The notes under the pieces: model-generated
The model's database searches: none
Told to the model about the DNA's origin: nothing
The model's input: only the letters and a program-made list of their open reading frames with translations
In this document: positions 1-10,485 of the stretch, piece after piece
How the letters are laid out: every line of letters begins with the position of its first letter
Position numbering within the stretch: position 1 is the first letter of the stretch
DNA from: Welwitschia mirabilis
Taxonomy: Eukaryota; Gnetophyta; Gnetopsida; Welwitschiales
NCBI GenBank assembly: GCA_051453625.1
Contig: JBOZIK010000001.1
Location: 282,691,696 to 282,714,891, forward strand
Direction: 5' to 3'
DNA length: 23,196 nt
Translations under genes and position numbers: made by a program

Positions 1-800
1 TAGTGGAGATTAATTTATCATGTAAAGGTAGTCTTGACCGCTTCTTCCCAAAATGACTTGGCTAACCCCATAGTTCTCAACATTGCTCTTGTTCTTTCCA
101 ACAAGGTTCTATTCATGCACTCTACTACTCCATTCTATTGAGAATCATATGCCACTTTGAACTGTCTTTTGATGCCTTCCCATTGACAAAATTCATCAAA
201 CTCATTGCTAGTATATTCTCCTCCATTATTTGACCTTAGACACTTGATCTTTCTTTCATATTCAAGCTCGACCTGTGCTTTGAAGTCTTTGAAAATAGGA
301 AATACATCTACCTTTTTTTTGATTGGAAACACCTAACATCTCTTAGAATAATCATATATGAAAGAGACAAAATATTTTTCACCTCCTAGGGATAATACAG
401 ATGCTTGCCAAACATCAGAATGAACTAGTTCCAAAATTGCTTTGCTTCTAGCATTGGAACTACTAAATTTCAACCTGTGTTACTTACTAGTAACATAATG
501 CTCACAAAATGGTAAAGATACCTTTTGAGTCCAGGAAGAAGATTTTGTTCTGCAAGAATCTTTAGACCTTGTTTTGACATGTGGCTAAGTTTGTGATGCC
601 ACATCATTATTTATTCTTCTAGTGAACTTGCAATAGAAGCTTCTTGCAGTGTTACTCCTTAAAGCATATACAAATTAGTAGCTATTTTCTGTGCTTTCAT
701 CACCACAAGCGCACCTTTGACAATAGTCATAATCCCATTTTGGATATGACATTTTCATCCACTATCATCTAGTTATCCTAAAGACAAAAAGTTTTTCTTT
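1..800 (-). pseudogene. copia GAG-pre-integrase and integrase core, broken and cut by window edge
   Basis: Integrase joins element cDNA to host DNA. At about 540-600 the frame reads MMWHHKLSHMSKQGLKILAE, the GAG-pre-integrase/HHCC zinc-binding region. ELVHSDVWQAS at about 390-430 holds the first catalytic Asp of the DDE core. The second catalytic Asp should lie in the family's LRSDNGGEY motif, but the sequence reads LRSNNGGEY (Asn codon 228-230). The Glu of NGVVECMNRTL is kept at about 105-135, with Arg changed to Cys beside it. A TAG at 135-137 stands where the family has the second Gln of a QQNG motif. Two adjacent stops lie near 20-25. Stops and loss of a catalytic residue make it inactive. 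Confidence 0.87.
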
Positions 801-823
801 AGGCCTTTCACATGACATACCTC

Positions 824-1130
824 TTAGAAAGTGCAAACTGTACCATCGTACATCTTCATTTTGATTATACTGATATTAGCAATATCTAAAGCATGATTGT
901 CATCCATAAATACGGATCCTCCAAAGATTGGTTTATATTGATGAAACCATTCTCTTTGAGAATTCATATGCCAAGTGGCTCCTGAGTTAATAAGCCAAAC
1001 ATCAGCAAAATGAGATCTTCCTTCTATTATTGCTTCGCTGGATAGGATTTCAGCATCATCTGAGGTACTCGCAATGTTATCTTGAGGAGTATTCTTCTCT
1101 TTTGTTGCTTTAACACTCTTTCTTGATGTG
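824..1130 (-). pseudogene. copia aspartic protease domain, active-site Asp lost
   Basis: The protease of copia elements releases gag and pol proteins from the polyprotein. The frame contains WLINSGATWHM, where the family has an Asp-Ser-Gly-Ala active-site triplet followed by THHM- or WHM-like residues. The codon at 986-988 reads Asn (AAC) instead of Asp, which removes the catalytic residue. Downstream the frame continues through FMDDNHALDI and IIKMKMYDGTVCTF, as expected for the rest of the domain, and then meets a stop around 824. The zinc-knuckle frame upstream is out of register with this frame, so a small indel separates gag from protease. Confidence 0.8.
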
Positions 1131-1844
1131 CCCTTTCTTGCCATACTTGTGGCATCTAATATTCTTCTTACTTCTTGATTTGGATCTACCATAACCTTGG
1201 CTCCCACTAAAACTACATTCTGTTAATCTTCCTCTTGTAATTGATAGTGCCTCCACTTGTTGCTAGTTTGTTAGCCTCTCTTCCTTGTTTTTGCGTCTTT
1301 GTTCTTCTTCCAAGACAGTAGCTACAACCTCCTTAAAAACTAAATAATCTGTTATAATATTATTAGTCAAGTTGATGATAAGTTGATCATACGAATTTGG
1401 TATACTTTGAAGTAGAAGTTCAACACGCTCGTTTACATCTATTTTGTAACCCAAATTTAAGAGTTTGGAAAATAAAGTAATCAATGTATTGATATGTTTC
1501 ATTATGAAAATAGATTATGCCATAGAAAGAGTATAAAGTCTTCTCTTTAAGAAGATTTTGTTGTGTAGTGATTTGATCTCATACAATTTTGTTAAAGTTT
1601 CCTAAATGTCCTTTATAGTCTTTTTTTCTTCTACACTTGACAAGACTTCATCGGCCAGACTCAGATGTAGATTGGTGATAGCACTATCGTTCAGTTTCTT
1701 CCATTTGTTGTCATCTGTAATCTCTGTTGGTCTTTCTCCAATTGCCTCTAGACAATCTTATTTTGTTAAGATTGCCTTTATCTTCATCTTCCATAATGAG
1801 AAATTATTCCCATTGAACTTTTCTATTTCAAACTTTATTACCAT
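1130..1844 (-). pseudogene. copia gag (capsid-like and zinc knuckle), broken
   Basis: Gag packages element RNA into cytoplasmic particles. The start ATG at 1844-1842 opens with a copia gag N-terminus (KFEIEKFNG, then FSLWKMKIKAIL). The middle contains AIGERP, LADEVLSS, LYEIKSLHNKIFLKRRLYTL and, at 1380-1420, LLLQSIPNSYDQLIINLTNN, all typical of plant copia gag. A stop at 1602-1604 falls where the family has Trp (KDI*ETL), and another follows MA near 1520. The C-terminal zinc knuckle at about 1112-1154 should be CX2CX4HX4C. It reads CHKYGKKGHIKKEC, so the second Cys is Tyr (codon 1143-1145). A second start of the same gag lies right of the N gap (ATG 2059-2057). No working gag is present. Confidence 0.85.
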
Positions 1845-2089
1845 TGTTAAATATGCTTCTTTTCCACTAACTGANNNNNNNNNNNNNNNNNNNNNNNNNN
1901 NNNNNNNNNNNNNNNNNNNNNNNNNNNNNNNNNNNNNNNNNNNNNNNNNNNNNNNNNNNNNNNNNNNNNNNNNNCTTGTGTTAAGATTGCCTTTATCTTC
2001 ATCTTCCATAATGAGAAATTACTCCCGTTGAACTTCTCTATTTCAAACTTTATTACCATTGTTAAATATTCTTCTTTTCCACTAACTGA
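1753..2089. repeat. Duplicated gag start flanking an N gap
   Basis: About 115 bases ending in CCACTAACTGA occur both left (about 1757-1874) and right (about 1979-2089) of the 100-base N run at 1875-1974, with about five differences. Both copies encode the same gag N-terminus. Either the element has a real tandem duplication or the assembler placed two haplotypes or two related copies next to each other. The round 100-base gap suggests an unknown true size. Confidence 0.8.
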
Positions 2090-2123
2090 AAATTACCGTA
2101 GCATGAAACCGGTAATGATTCTT

Positions 2124-2135
2124 GCTCTGACACCA
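2124..2135 (-). other. Primer-binding site for initiator tRNA-Met
   Basis: The minus strand reads TGGTGTCAGAGC. It differs at one base from TGGTATCAGAGC, the site used by most plant copia elements to pair with initiator tRNA-Met and prime minus-strand DNA synthesis. It lies one base inside an LTR end (CTAACA on the minus strand) and 64 bases ahead of the gag ATG at 2059. Confidence 0.8.
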
Positions 2136-2136
2136 C

Positions 2137-2548
2137 TGTTAGGAAGTTGTGGTATGAGGCACAACAATACAACTAAAGTAGAAATGAGAAAACTAAAGAA
2201 AATAGATACACTCAAATTGTAGAAGAATTTTTCTATTGATAACAAGAATTACAAAATACCTTCTCTTTANNNNNNNNNNNNNNNNNNNNNNNNNNNNNNN
2301 NNNNNTCTCTCTCTTATAATAGAGATGTTCACCGCCATACTCATCCAAGAGCAAGTAATTAGCTGTTTCATAGCTATCAAGAATTGCTAACCGACTTCCA
2401 AGAAGGAGTTATAAATTATTGCTAACTGACTTTAAAGAAGGAGTTACAAATTATTTATTTTTTAATCTCTTAATGGTTAAGGAAAGTGGCTTTAACCACC
2501 ACATAGCACAGAAGGAAAATGGCAATAGCCAAAAAAAATGCTATAACA
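2137..2548 (-). repeat. Probable 5' LTR of the copia element
   Basis: On the minus strand the inner end is CTTCCTAACA at 2137, directly next to the primer-binding site, so that end is firm. The outer end is a guess: TGTTATAG at 2548-2541 gives the TG...CA ends and a short inverted match (TGTTA/TAACA), for an LTR of about 412 bp including an N run at 2270-2305. A TATA-like stretch (TTATAA) lies at about 2317. The second LTR is outside the window, so the outer boundary and target-site duplication cannot be checked here. Confidence 0.45.
2386..2455. repeat. 35-bp tandem duplication inside the LTR
   Basis: Two adjoining 35-base units, 2386-2420 and 2421-2455, both start GCTAAC and end AAATTATT. 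They differ at four positions. In an LTR U3 region such repeats often carry enhancer elements, but nothing here shows that function. Confidence 0.85.
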
Positions 2549-3084
2549 ATGAGTAGCAACATTATGCATTGCAAAAGATTGGATGACATAAGAATGGCCA
2601 TCAGTGAGTTGAATGAGAGAACAAGTGCCACTGAGTGAGGGGAACACCATTACTGTTAAAGAAAGAGGATGCCAATGCTAAGGAAAAGGGCTATCGGAGG
2701 AGATAAAATAATAAGGAAGTAGCTAGTGCAGTGTTCAAATGTAGAAAACATCTTTCAAAAATTTCACGATAGTTCAATAAAGACAAACCCAAGGCCGTTT
2801 CCCCTAGAAAACTTGCACTTAAACGCTAAAAGAAATAATCAATGGAAGATCCGAAATCGGGAGGAGAAAATCCTCAGAGATCAAAACAACCTAAAAATGT
2901 ATCCTTTCAGTTGCCTAGACTACAACCTTATCCTATGTCAAATGCCAAATGCAAGGAAAGGATAATGATGTTGATGTTGTGAGTAGGTGGAATACCAAAA
3001 GGAGGTTATAGAGAAAACCACTATTGGATGAGGCAAGGTGACAGAAAGGGGTTTTGGGATGCATTAGAGGTTTAGAAGAAGGGT
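2549..3084. other. No recognisable gene
   Basis: The stretch is AG-rich on the + strand. A 79-codon open frame at 2726-2965 has no motif I recognise. The last part (about 2985-3084) may already belong to the repeat family that begins the left arm of the inverted repeat. Confidence 0.5.
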
Positions 3085-4671
3085 TTTCTTGGATAGTTTG
3101 CATGATCTACATATGGTAGAAGGAGAAGGAGCCATGTGTGGCCCTCATACATGAGCAAACTACATCTTGGACACATATCCAACATGCAGGTAATGAAGAT
3201 AGTCTGTGAGAAACTAACACGTGGAATTGAGATGAGTGCCCACCTAGCTTACATGTAGTGGGTTGAAAGGAGATCTAAACTTAGGAAATAATAAGCAAAA
3301 AGGGTAAAAACAAGGAAAGCTAATAAAAAAATGTAAAATGATTTATTAAGACATAAGAGAAAGTCAAATGAATAGGCGCCATATTAATTGAAAAAAGAAA
3401 AAAAAAGAAAGATAATATAATAAGTAGGTAGCTAAGGCAAGAATAAAGGAGTATATAATAGTAAGATATAAGTAAAGAGTATATGTATTTAAAACAAAGT
3501 AATAAATAATAGAGAATAATAAAATAAATTGTAGCAAACAGATAGAAAGAATGAATAAAAGGGGATATCATAATAAATAATTGCGATAAATGATAAGGGA
3601 AGTTAATAGTAATATAAATATTGTATAGTAAGATTAGTGGACAAGTAGATAAAAGTTATATATGGGAAAAAATTATGGTAAGTTAATATAAGAATAATTA
3701 GGTGGTATAAGGGGCTTTGATAATAAAAAAGAAAATAATAATAAAGAATGCATATGGGATAAGAATTTAAAGGTAAGCAATATTAATAATTCTATAACAT
3801 AGTTTATGATTAAAGTAAGCAAGAACTCAAGGGTAGCTTACAATTTTTTCATGAATCAATTTAATAATTTAATTTTAAATACTAAATAATTAATATCTAT
3901 GGAACATCCATATTAGAGTTATACATTAATGTGTTAGCTTATAAAATTGATATGCTGAGAGTATGGGTAATTAAGATAGAGCAAAATCATATGCTAATTT
4001 ACATCATTCTAAGTATTGTTGGATTAGAAAAAACTCTTTATACTTTTAAGCATATAGAATTTTGTAGGTATAGAGACAATTATAGAAACAATATTTAGTG
4101 AGGAGAGTAACCAATAGATAGTATGTAGAAATATTTAAAAAAAAAAGGTCAATGGTATTAGTTGGTGGAATAATAAGGGACATTAATAGGTGTAGAAGTA
4201 AAGACTTATATGCATAAGTAAGGAAGGTAAAAGCATAATATGATAGTTTAGAATTAAGATGTTATGTAAAGAGGGACAATATGTGAGTTTGACTATGGTG
4301 AAACAAGACACTAAGGATAAAGTAAATAAAGGTAAGTCTATATGAGTAAAGATGAATGATAAATGAAATAATATGACAAGTTAAGAATGAATATTAATAC
4401 TTTATGTTCATACGTATAATTGTAGCCTAGAGGGAAGTAAAGGTAAGAAATAAAAGTAAGGAAATAATAGAAGGGAATAAATAGAGAAAAAAGGAGTAAT
4501 GGGATTTACATGTCTATATCATATAGTTAGCCATGGAAATAGGAATTATTATTGCTTGTGGCTTTAAATATTATACATTGAATAATGTTGATTACAACCT
4601 ATGACTACAAATTTATGTTCTCTAATAATTTGTATGGTATGATAGTGTTGTGGACCTATTTTTATGTTTGG
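3085..4671 (+). repeat. Left arm of large inverted repeat
   Basis: The outer end reads TTTGCATGATCTACATATGG, then GAGCCATGTGTGGCCCTCAT and CATGAGCAAACTACAT. The same text, diverged, occurs reversed at 6265-6345. The arm continues through an AT-rich body: GATAAGGGAAGTTAATAG at about 3593, GGTCAATGGTATTAGTTGG at about 4147, and GATAGTGTTGTGGACCTAT at 4641-4659. All have reversed matches in the right arm in the mirrored order. About 570 bases are present here and missing from the right arm, chiefly 3170-3575. The body has no long open frame. It may be a diverged long LTR or another terminal region; a copy near 9480 has the same orientation. Confidence 0.85.
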
Positions 4672-5327
4672 TGGGCCCATAACCAATAAATTTACATTGA
4701 TCTGAATATTATGCTGTAATTAGGTTAAGCTAGTCATATAACTCCATAAATAAACATCCATAGTATGTTAATATAGGTTATCATGCAGCAAAAGAATGGT
4801 GGATTTTATTTGGACATAAATAGAAAATTACATATGTAAATGATTAACAATCGTATGTGTGTATTTATTTAATTATCTTTAATCATTATTAGCCATAATA
4901 AACTCCAACTAAAGAGATCACACTAAGGACATATTTTTAGATTAATGATTATATTTCCAATTGTTATATCCCTCTCATTATTTGTTAATGATTCATACAA
5001 CTTCATGTTCTACCTTATCTTGATTTCTTGGATGCATCTATTATGCTATGATCTCTCTATTGATAATATAATCTTGGGATGCACTAGATTATGAATTTGA
5101 TATGTATTTGGATAATCATCTGGTGACATTAATTATTGATATGGAACTTATTACATGTGTGGGATAACGGACAACTGGTTTATTAGATGATAACCTATAG
5201 ATGCACTAAATGAGACAGTGGAGGTGATAAATCATAGATCCATGGAATGAGTTGGTCAAAATGATGATTCACAAATCACTAAATGAGGTGGTGAATCGAT
5301 GGAAATGAACATAACCAGATTGTACTA
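4672..5327 (+). repeat. Central segment between the inverted arms
   Basis: This single-copy loop of about 660 bp is not unique in the window. From GTGGACCTATTTTTATGTTT (just inside the left arm) to about 5065 it matches 21144-21560 at perhaps 80 percent, including AACTCCATAAATAAACAT and ATGGTGGATTTTATTT. At 5207-5300 it has diverged copies of the short CACAGATC/AAATGAGGNAGTG repeat seen at the right edge of the window. It therefore continues the left arm as part of the same element, with an apparent internal deletion between about 5070 and 5200 compared with the copy at 21570-22960. Confidence 0.7.
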
Positions 5328-6345
5328 AAACATAAAGATAGGTCCACAACACTATCATAATCTAGAAATCATTAAGAAACATAAATCTATAGACATAGGT
5401 CATTAGTTGTCAGCAAACTCTGTATTTAGTCTATCTTATTGTGTTACTATTATTTTTTACCTTTATTTTTATCTAGGTTAAGCTATTCATGTTCATTCTT
5501 AACTAGTTATATTAATTTATTTATCATTCACTTTTACTCATATAGACTTGTCAATTATCAAATACCATATAATTTTTTTTTTTACCTTATTTACTCATGC
5601 ATGTAAGTCTTAACTTCTACATCTAACCTGCTTCTTAATTAATGTCCCTTATTATTTCACCAACTAATACCATTGACATTTCTTCTTTTTAATATTTCTA
5701 TATACTATTTATTGATTAATCTCCTTACTAAAGATTGTTTTTACAATTGTTTCCATACTTACAAATTCCTGTATGCTTAAAAAATATAAAGTTTCATTTT
5801 TAATGCTATAATAGTTAGAATGACATAAATTAACATATGATTTTTCTCTATCTTAATTTCTCACACCCTAAGAGTATCAAGTTTATAAGATAACAATATA
5901 ATGTATAACTCTAATATAGATGTTTCATAGATATTAATTACTCTAATGTTTAAAATTAAATTATAAGGTTGATTCATGGATAAATTATAGTTTACCCAGT
6001 TTTCATGCTTACTTTAATCAAAATTTTTTTATAGAATTATTAATATTGCTTTCCTTTAACCTTTTATGCCATAAGCATTCTCTATCCTTAATTTCTTATT
6101 TATTATTAAGGCTCCATATCATCTAATTATTCTTTTATACACTTTACTATAATTTTTGCATATATAGCTTTTATCTCCTTGCCTAATAATTTTACTATAC
6201 AGTATTTATATTACTATTAACTTCCCTTATCATTTACTATGATTATTCTTTTATACACTTTACTATATGTAGTTTGCTCATGCATGAGGACCACACATGA
6301 CTCCTCCTCCTTTCGCCATGTGTAGATCATGCAAACTCAAGATTC
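5328..6345 (-). repeat. Right arm of large inverted repeat
   Basis: Read on the minus strand, this is a shorter, diverged copy of the left arm. It begins with TTTGCATGATCTACACATGG near 6334 and ends with the GTGTTGTGGACCTAT block near 5340. It lacks the segment matching 3170-3575 and, at that breakpoint, carries a repeated 25-base filler. Two independent copies inserted in opposite orientation explain it as well as a true inverted-repeat transposon does. Confidence 0.83.
6126..6266. repeat. Identical 25-base repeat at a deletion junction
   Basis: A 25-base string beginning ATTATTCTTTTATACACTTT occurs at 6126-6150 and again, unchanged, at 6242-6266. The second copy sits where the right arm has lost about 400 bases present in the left arm. 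This is the form of templated filler DNA left by error-prone end joining. Confidence 0.75.
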
Positions 6346-7857
6346 AATGCCATCTTGATGATATCCTATGATGTCTGCATGGGGAGAAAGGAAGCTTCGA
6401 AGGGCTTTGCTTGTGCTAGGATTAGTGGGTCAAGCTTGAAATGTTTAAGTTATTTTACAGGTATTGCTTACCCTCAATTTACCTTTCTAACAACACCTTC
6501 TGTTTACTATGATGGCAAATACCAGTCACAGGGTATGCTCTCATATTCAAGGAGTTCACAATTTCAAAAATTTAACTATTGGATTCTAAGACCCTTTGAA
6601 CAAAAGAATTTCAAGTCCCTAATCTATTTTATTTGAGCATTGAGGAGAATAAAACAAGAATTCCGTATATTTGTAGAAGTGCACAGGACCCTGTGATCTT
6701 CATGGTTCTATAGTTCACAGAGCTTGCACTTCATAATACTTGTATTTAGTTTCAATGATACAATGATCCTCCCTAATTTAATTTTGTTTTATTAATTCCT
6801 ATTTCTTCATAGATTTAAGAAAGTTCAACTAATGTTGAAATGTCCCATATTTAATATTTTATATAGTGCCTCAGTTCTTGACGGTGGATCTTCTTCAATT
6901 TGTAATTCCATAATAGTCATTTTGTTAACACAAGTTGTATTCCTAGTAAACATTGGAAGTGCTTTCGCATTTTCTTCCAAAATTTAGCTTGATCAACTTG
7001 CTAGCTTATTGAATATAGATTTTCAACTTAATACCCATAGGGGTGTATCGCATTAGCATTAAGTTTATACGAATCCTATTCTAAGTAAATTGCTTAACTC
7101 TATTATGATTGTTTTATAGTTAAATTAGCTGCATTGCTCTTTGACCTTATTGAAATAAAAATGATTATTGTTTTCTATAATTTTATACACACCACTACAA
7201 TGTTCTTGTTGTATCACTACTCATTGATATTAGCTAGATGGATTTGTTTATTTGTTAATTATCAATACAATGTCTATGTTTCCCAAAATTATCATTTACA
7301 TACATCCCAAGCCCACTTTAGGGCTACCAATTGCTACTCCCTTAACATCTATGTCTCTAGTTTTCTAGTGTAATTATTTGATTTGGCTAACTCTCTTTAT
7401 GTAATGAAATGCAACAATGAGTGTAGTGGATAAATATGCTAATATTATACATATGCCTCAGGCGAGTTTTAACTAATTTAAGAATATGATTTTCCCTTCA
7501 CTAGAACTAATTCAACAAGTACACCTAAGCATATTTATCAACAAGTACCCTAAGCATATTTATCAACACTGGACCTATTTAAAAATATACTCAACATTAT
7601 AACATTAGATATTTAAAGAAAATCACATTTCCAAAACATAATTTCTAATATTTTCACCAATTGCTTATTTCAAAGTGTTTATTTTAATATATTATAGAAT
7701 GTTTGTACAAATTTGACTAAATAAGCTAACTATTAATAATCACATTTAATTCAATCATTAATAAAAGGTCCACACTTATCTTCACAATATAGAATGTAAG
7801 TTATTGCAAATATCATCCTTCTTCTTCTCAACTTGACCAACTATAGAACTCATTCCT
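6346..7857. other. No recognisable gene
   Basis: AT-rich sequence outside the inverted repeat. A 93-codon open frame at 6355-6636 starts 10 bases past the arm and shows no motif I recognise. A 79-codon frame at 7134-7373 is hydrophobic and low in complexity. At about 7513-7564 two copies of a 25-26 base unit (CAACAAGTAC..CCTAAGCATATTTAT) lie in tandem. A 10-base N run follows at 7858-7867. Confidence 0.5.
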
Positions 7858-7867
7858 NNNNNNNNNN

Positions 7868-9394
7868 CCGTTCTTTCCTACAACTAACTAAGGTGAATGT
7901 GTCATCATCAATGAAATCGAGAAATCATTAGTCATCAATCAAAATCATGGAGTCATCAATCAAAGTCATGGAATCATCAACCTTTTTCCTTTGCCTAAAG
8001 TTAGTTCAGAGATTATTTACTCTCAAAGCATGATGGCCAATTGTCACTATGCATAGAACGATTCATGCATAATAATGTGACATTCCAAAAGGTCATACCA
8101 CTAGTTGCAAAAACCTTTCTACCAATCATGCCACTTCAATTAACTCAATATTATTTATTATGAATATTTACCATCTAAACATTTGTCATTTTATATATTA
8201 TTTAACTATTAAATGTTTGCCACCTAAAACATTAGTTTAACAATTACATGTTCCAATAATACTTATTACTTGCATAACATTAATACATAATCCACTTCTA
8301 ATATTAATTAGTATAATTTTCAAGTTATAATTACTTCTCTAATATATTATTTATTAATCTTTACATTTACATTATACCATACACTCATTTAAACCATATA
8401 AAATCCACTAATGCCATTACCAATAATTATATTCATTAATTATATAATCTTAATCATTTATCACTTATTCACACATCTTATTTTTACTCCTCTTTATTTA
8501 ATTATATAATAGGTGAATGTTTGAATTTATTTTTTAAGTAAGCTAATGACAAAGCTTAGTATCTTAGGATCTAGAGTAAGCAATGGGTTATGAACAAAAT
8601 AGACAGTGAAACTTTATTATTACATATGAGTGAGAAACCTGTAAGACTAACATCTGTGTGAGAAACTGAAGTGAAATATTATGTTTCAAGGACATTAATC
8701 TGTAGGCAAATAAAAGGTTTACTTTAAAATTAGAGAGTTTTACTAAGCTAGATAGGGAGTCAAGAAAGAAGGAGGAAAACATTTTAGAAACTATTGTCTA
8801 ACACAAAGAAAACATACGAAAATAAAAAGCTAATGGAATAATTACCCAAACAATAGGAAGTTAAAAGAATTTTAAATAAATAAAGGTAGCTGGTAGCTTA
8901 AAATGTTTTGTACTATAATATCATTCATGCCTTTCAAAGATGCTTAATATTCAACTAAAAACAAGAAAATGAATAGCTAGTTAATAGTAGGGAATAGGAA
9001 ATGTTTCTATAGTCTTTCAATAAAACCATTAAAGTTTCAGAGAAATGTTTAATATTCTTTAAGCAACAACAAAACAAAACTCTTAAATAACAGTTTTTGA
9101 AGATAACAATAGAGAACCTAGTATTCCATGTCTTACACCTTGATCTTGGCAAGATAATGAGAGTTTTGAGTCCAACGTTTGAGTTAGAACTGTGATGGTT
9201 GTAGCAAAACTGTATTCTCTTGAGTTCGCCCAAAACCCTTTCCCTCGGGGCACCATGCAACTCCATTTAACTCCTCTCTCAGGTTACATTTGCAAAAAAT
9301 GATGCTTTTTCTTTTCAACATCCATTTCTTGAGAATGCTTTTCCCTCATGAGAGACTCCGTTGTTTCAGATTCTAGAGGCGCCTAACAGTCGGT
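7868..9394. other. No recognisable gene
   Basis: 8150-8520 is strongly AT-rich with long runs of short A/T motifs. A minus-strand open frame of 103 codons at 8955-9266 and one of 64 codons at 8588-8782 have no motif I recognise and look like chance frames. The last 100-150 bases (from about 9300) may be the diverged start of the repeat copy that follows. Confidence 0.5.
7931..7980. repeat. 21-bp short tandem repeat
   Basis: GTCATCAATCAAAATCATGG plus A is repeated at 7952 with one change, and a third partial unit starts at 7973 (ATCATCAA). A related half-unit (ATGAAATCGAGAAATCATTA) precedes it. Confidence 0.85.
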
Positions 9395-10010
9395 TTGGGC
9401 TACCAACGTTTCAAAAGGGGAAAGAAAAGAGATGTTAGGATTAAGAATGAGGAAATGAGAGAAGAGAAAGGGGGCAGTGGTTACTTTGCTAGGGTTTATT
9501 GCATGGCAAAAGAAGGAAGAGTCATGTGGCCCTTATGCATGGCTAAACTGCATGTTGGACACTTGGCCAATGTGCTGGTAAAGAAGAAACCTATGAAGAT
9601 TAGACACTTGGAATGGAGGGGAGTGCCCAGTTGGCTTGCATGCAGTGGGCTAATAAGGGAGTTTAAGACCTAGGAATTAATAAATAAAAAGGGTAAGTTA
9701 ATAGCTTGAGGGAGATTAGACTTGGGAAAAAAATATATTTAAATGGTTAGGGGGCTATGTTGATAGCATAGTAGGGAGGCATAGAATAACCTAAGGACAT
9801 TGATTAATAAAGGGATTAGGTATAGAGGTGAAGACTTATATGAAATTAGAAGTAAGGCTTTTGATAAAGGTTTTAATAGAAGGAATGTGATATATATTAG
9901 GTTTAGAGAAAGTTTAATAAAAATAAATGATACAACATTTAGTTTTAAATAGATAATATGTGAACTTAATTAGGGAGGATCTTTGTTTAAACAACCTTGG
10001 TAAATGATGC
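9395..10010 (+). repeat. Third copy of the inverted-repeat family, internally deleted
   Basis: GTCATGTGGCCCTTATGCAT, ACTGCATGTTGGACACTTGG, GGGAGTGCCCAGTTGGCTTG and CATGCAGTGGGCTAATAAGG at 9520-9660 line up with 3130-3265 in the same orientation. GGACATTGATTAATAAAGG and GTGAAGACTTATATG at 9797-9843 line up with the left arm at about 4177-4212. The roughly 850 bases between these blocks in the left arm are reduced to about 130 here. The match stops near 10010, just before the Helitron-associated palindrome. An open frame of 92 codons at 9395-9673 lies in it and has no recognisable domain. Confidence 0.75.
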
Positions 10011-10027
10011 TCTAAATGATAATATGA

Positions 10028-10485
10028 CTAGCTTAGATATATATTTCATATACATCTAATATTTGACGGAGAGATATCAATTTTAGTTGCCTTTTGGATG
10101 AGGATACAAGCATTAACCTAACTATATTTCAACCACCTATTAACCGAGGGTACAAGCGTTAACCTAAGCACATTTTGCCTATACATTAGTATTGACTTTA
10201 ACCACACTCAAGTTAACTTTAACTTCGATCAATGTTTACTTAGATCGTATGGTTAATTTTGACCATATGATCCAAGTAAACGTTGATTGAAGTTAAAGTC
10301 AACTTGAGTGCGGTTAAAGTCAATACTAATGTATAGGTAAAATGTGCTTAGGTTAATGCTTGTACCCTCGTCCAACAGGCGGTCGAAATTAGTTAGGTTA
10401 ATGCTTGTATCCTCATCCAAAAGGCAGTAGAAATTGATATCTCTTGGCAAATATTAGATGCATATGAAATATATATCTAAGCTAG
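10028..10485. repeat. 458-bp near-perfect palindrome at the Helitron 3' end
   Basis: Both ends read CTAGCTTAGAT toward the centre. The two arms, about 10028-10256 and 10257-10485, pair along their whole length with scattered mismatches and small indels, and the centre lies near AATT at 10255-10258. Each arm contains two copies of a GCTTGTAYCCTC motif and several GTTGACTTTAACC-like stretches. There is almost no loop. It may be part of the Helitron 3' terminus or a foldback MITE inserted there. No target-site duplication is visible, and its presence in both tandem copies favours the first. Confidence 0.88.

Larger units (their letters stand above)
1..2548 (-). mobile_element. Ty1/copia LTR retrotransposon, 5' half, degenerate
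   Basis: Reading the minus strand from right to left gives the copia order: LTR, primer-binding site, gag, zinc knuckle, protease, GAG-pre-integrase and integrase. The element leaves the window at position 1 inside integrase, so reverse transcriptase, RNase H and the 3' LTR would lie to the left. The reading frame is recognisable almost throughout but carries several stops and at least one frame change. An N run at 1875-1974 splits gag and has duplicated sequence on both sides. The domain order (integrase ahead of where reverse transcriptase must be) separates it from Ty3/gypsy. The element cannot be autonomous. Confidence 0.88.

Noticed and set aside
3320-3571. Hydrophobic 83-codon minus-strand frame
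   Set aside because: It is the translation of an A/G-rich, AT-rich repeat arm, which yields Phe/Leu/Ile/Tyr-rich text by composition alone.
3085-6345. Autonomous terminal-inverted-repeat DNA transposon
   Set aside because: No transposase, arms of unequal length, no target duplication seen, and a third copy of the arm occurs alone at 9395 in single orientation. Two opposed insertions fit at least as well.
6355-6636. 93-codon plus-strand open frame next to the inverted repeat
   Set aside because: I recognise no domain and see no promoter or splice signals I would trust. It could be an exon of something unknown, but I cannot support it.
8955-9266. 103-codon minus-strand open frame
   Set aside because: No motif or domain, low-complexity C-terminus, no partner or splice context. 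It is probably a chance frame.
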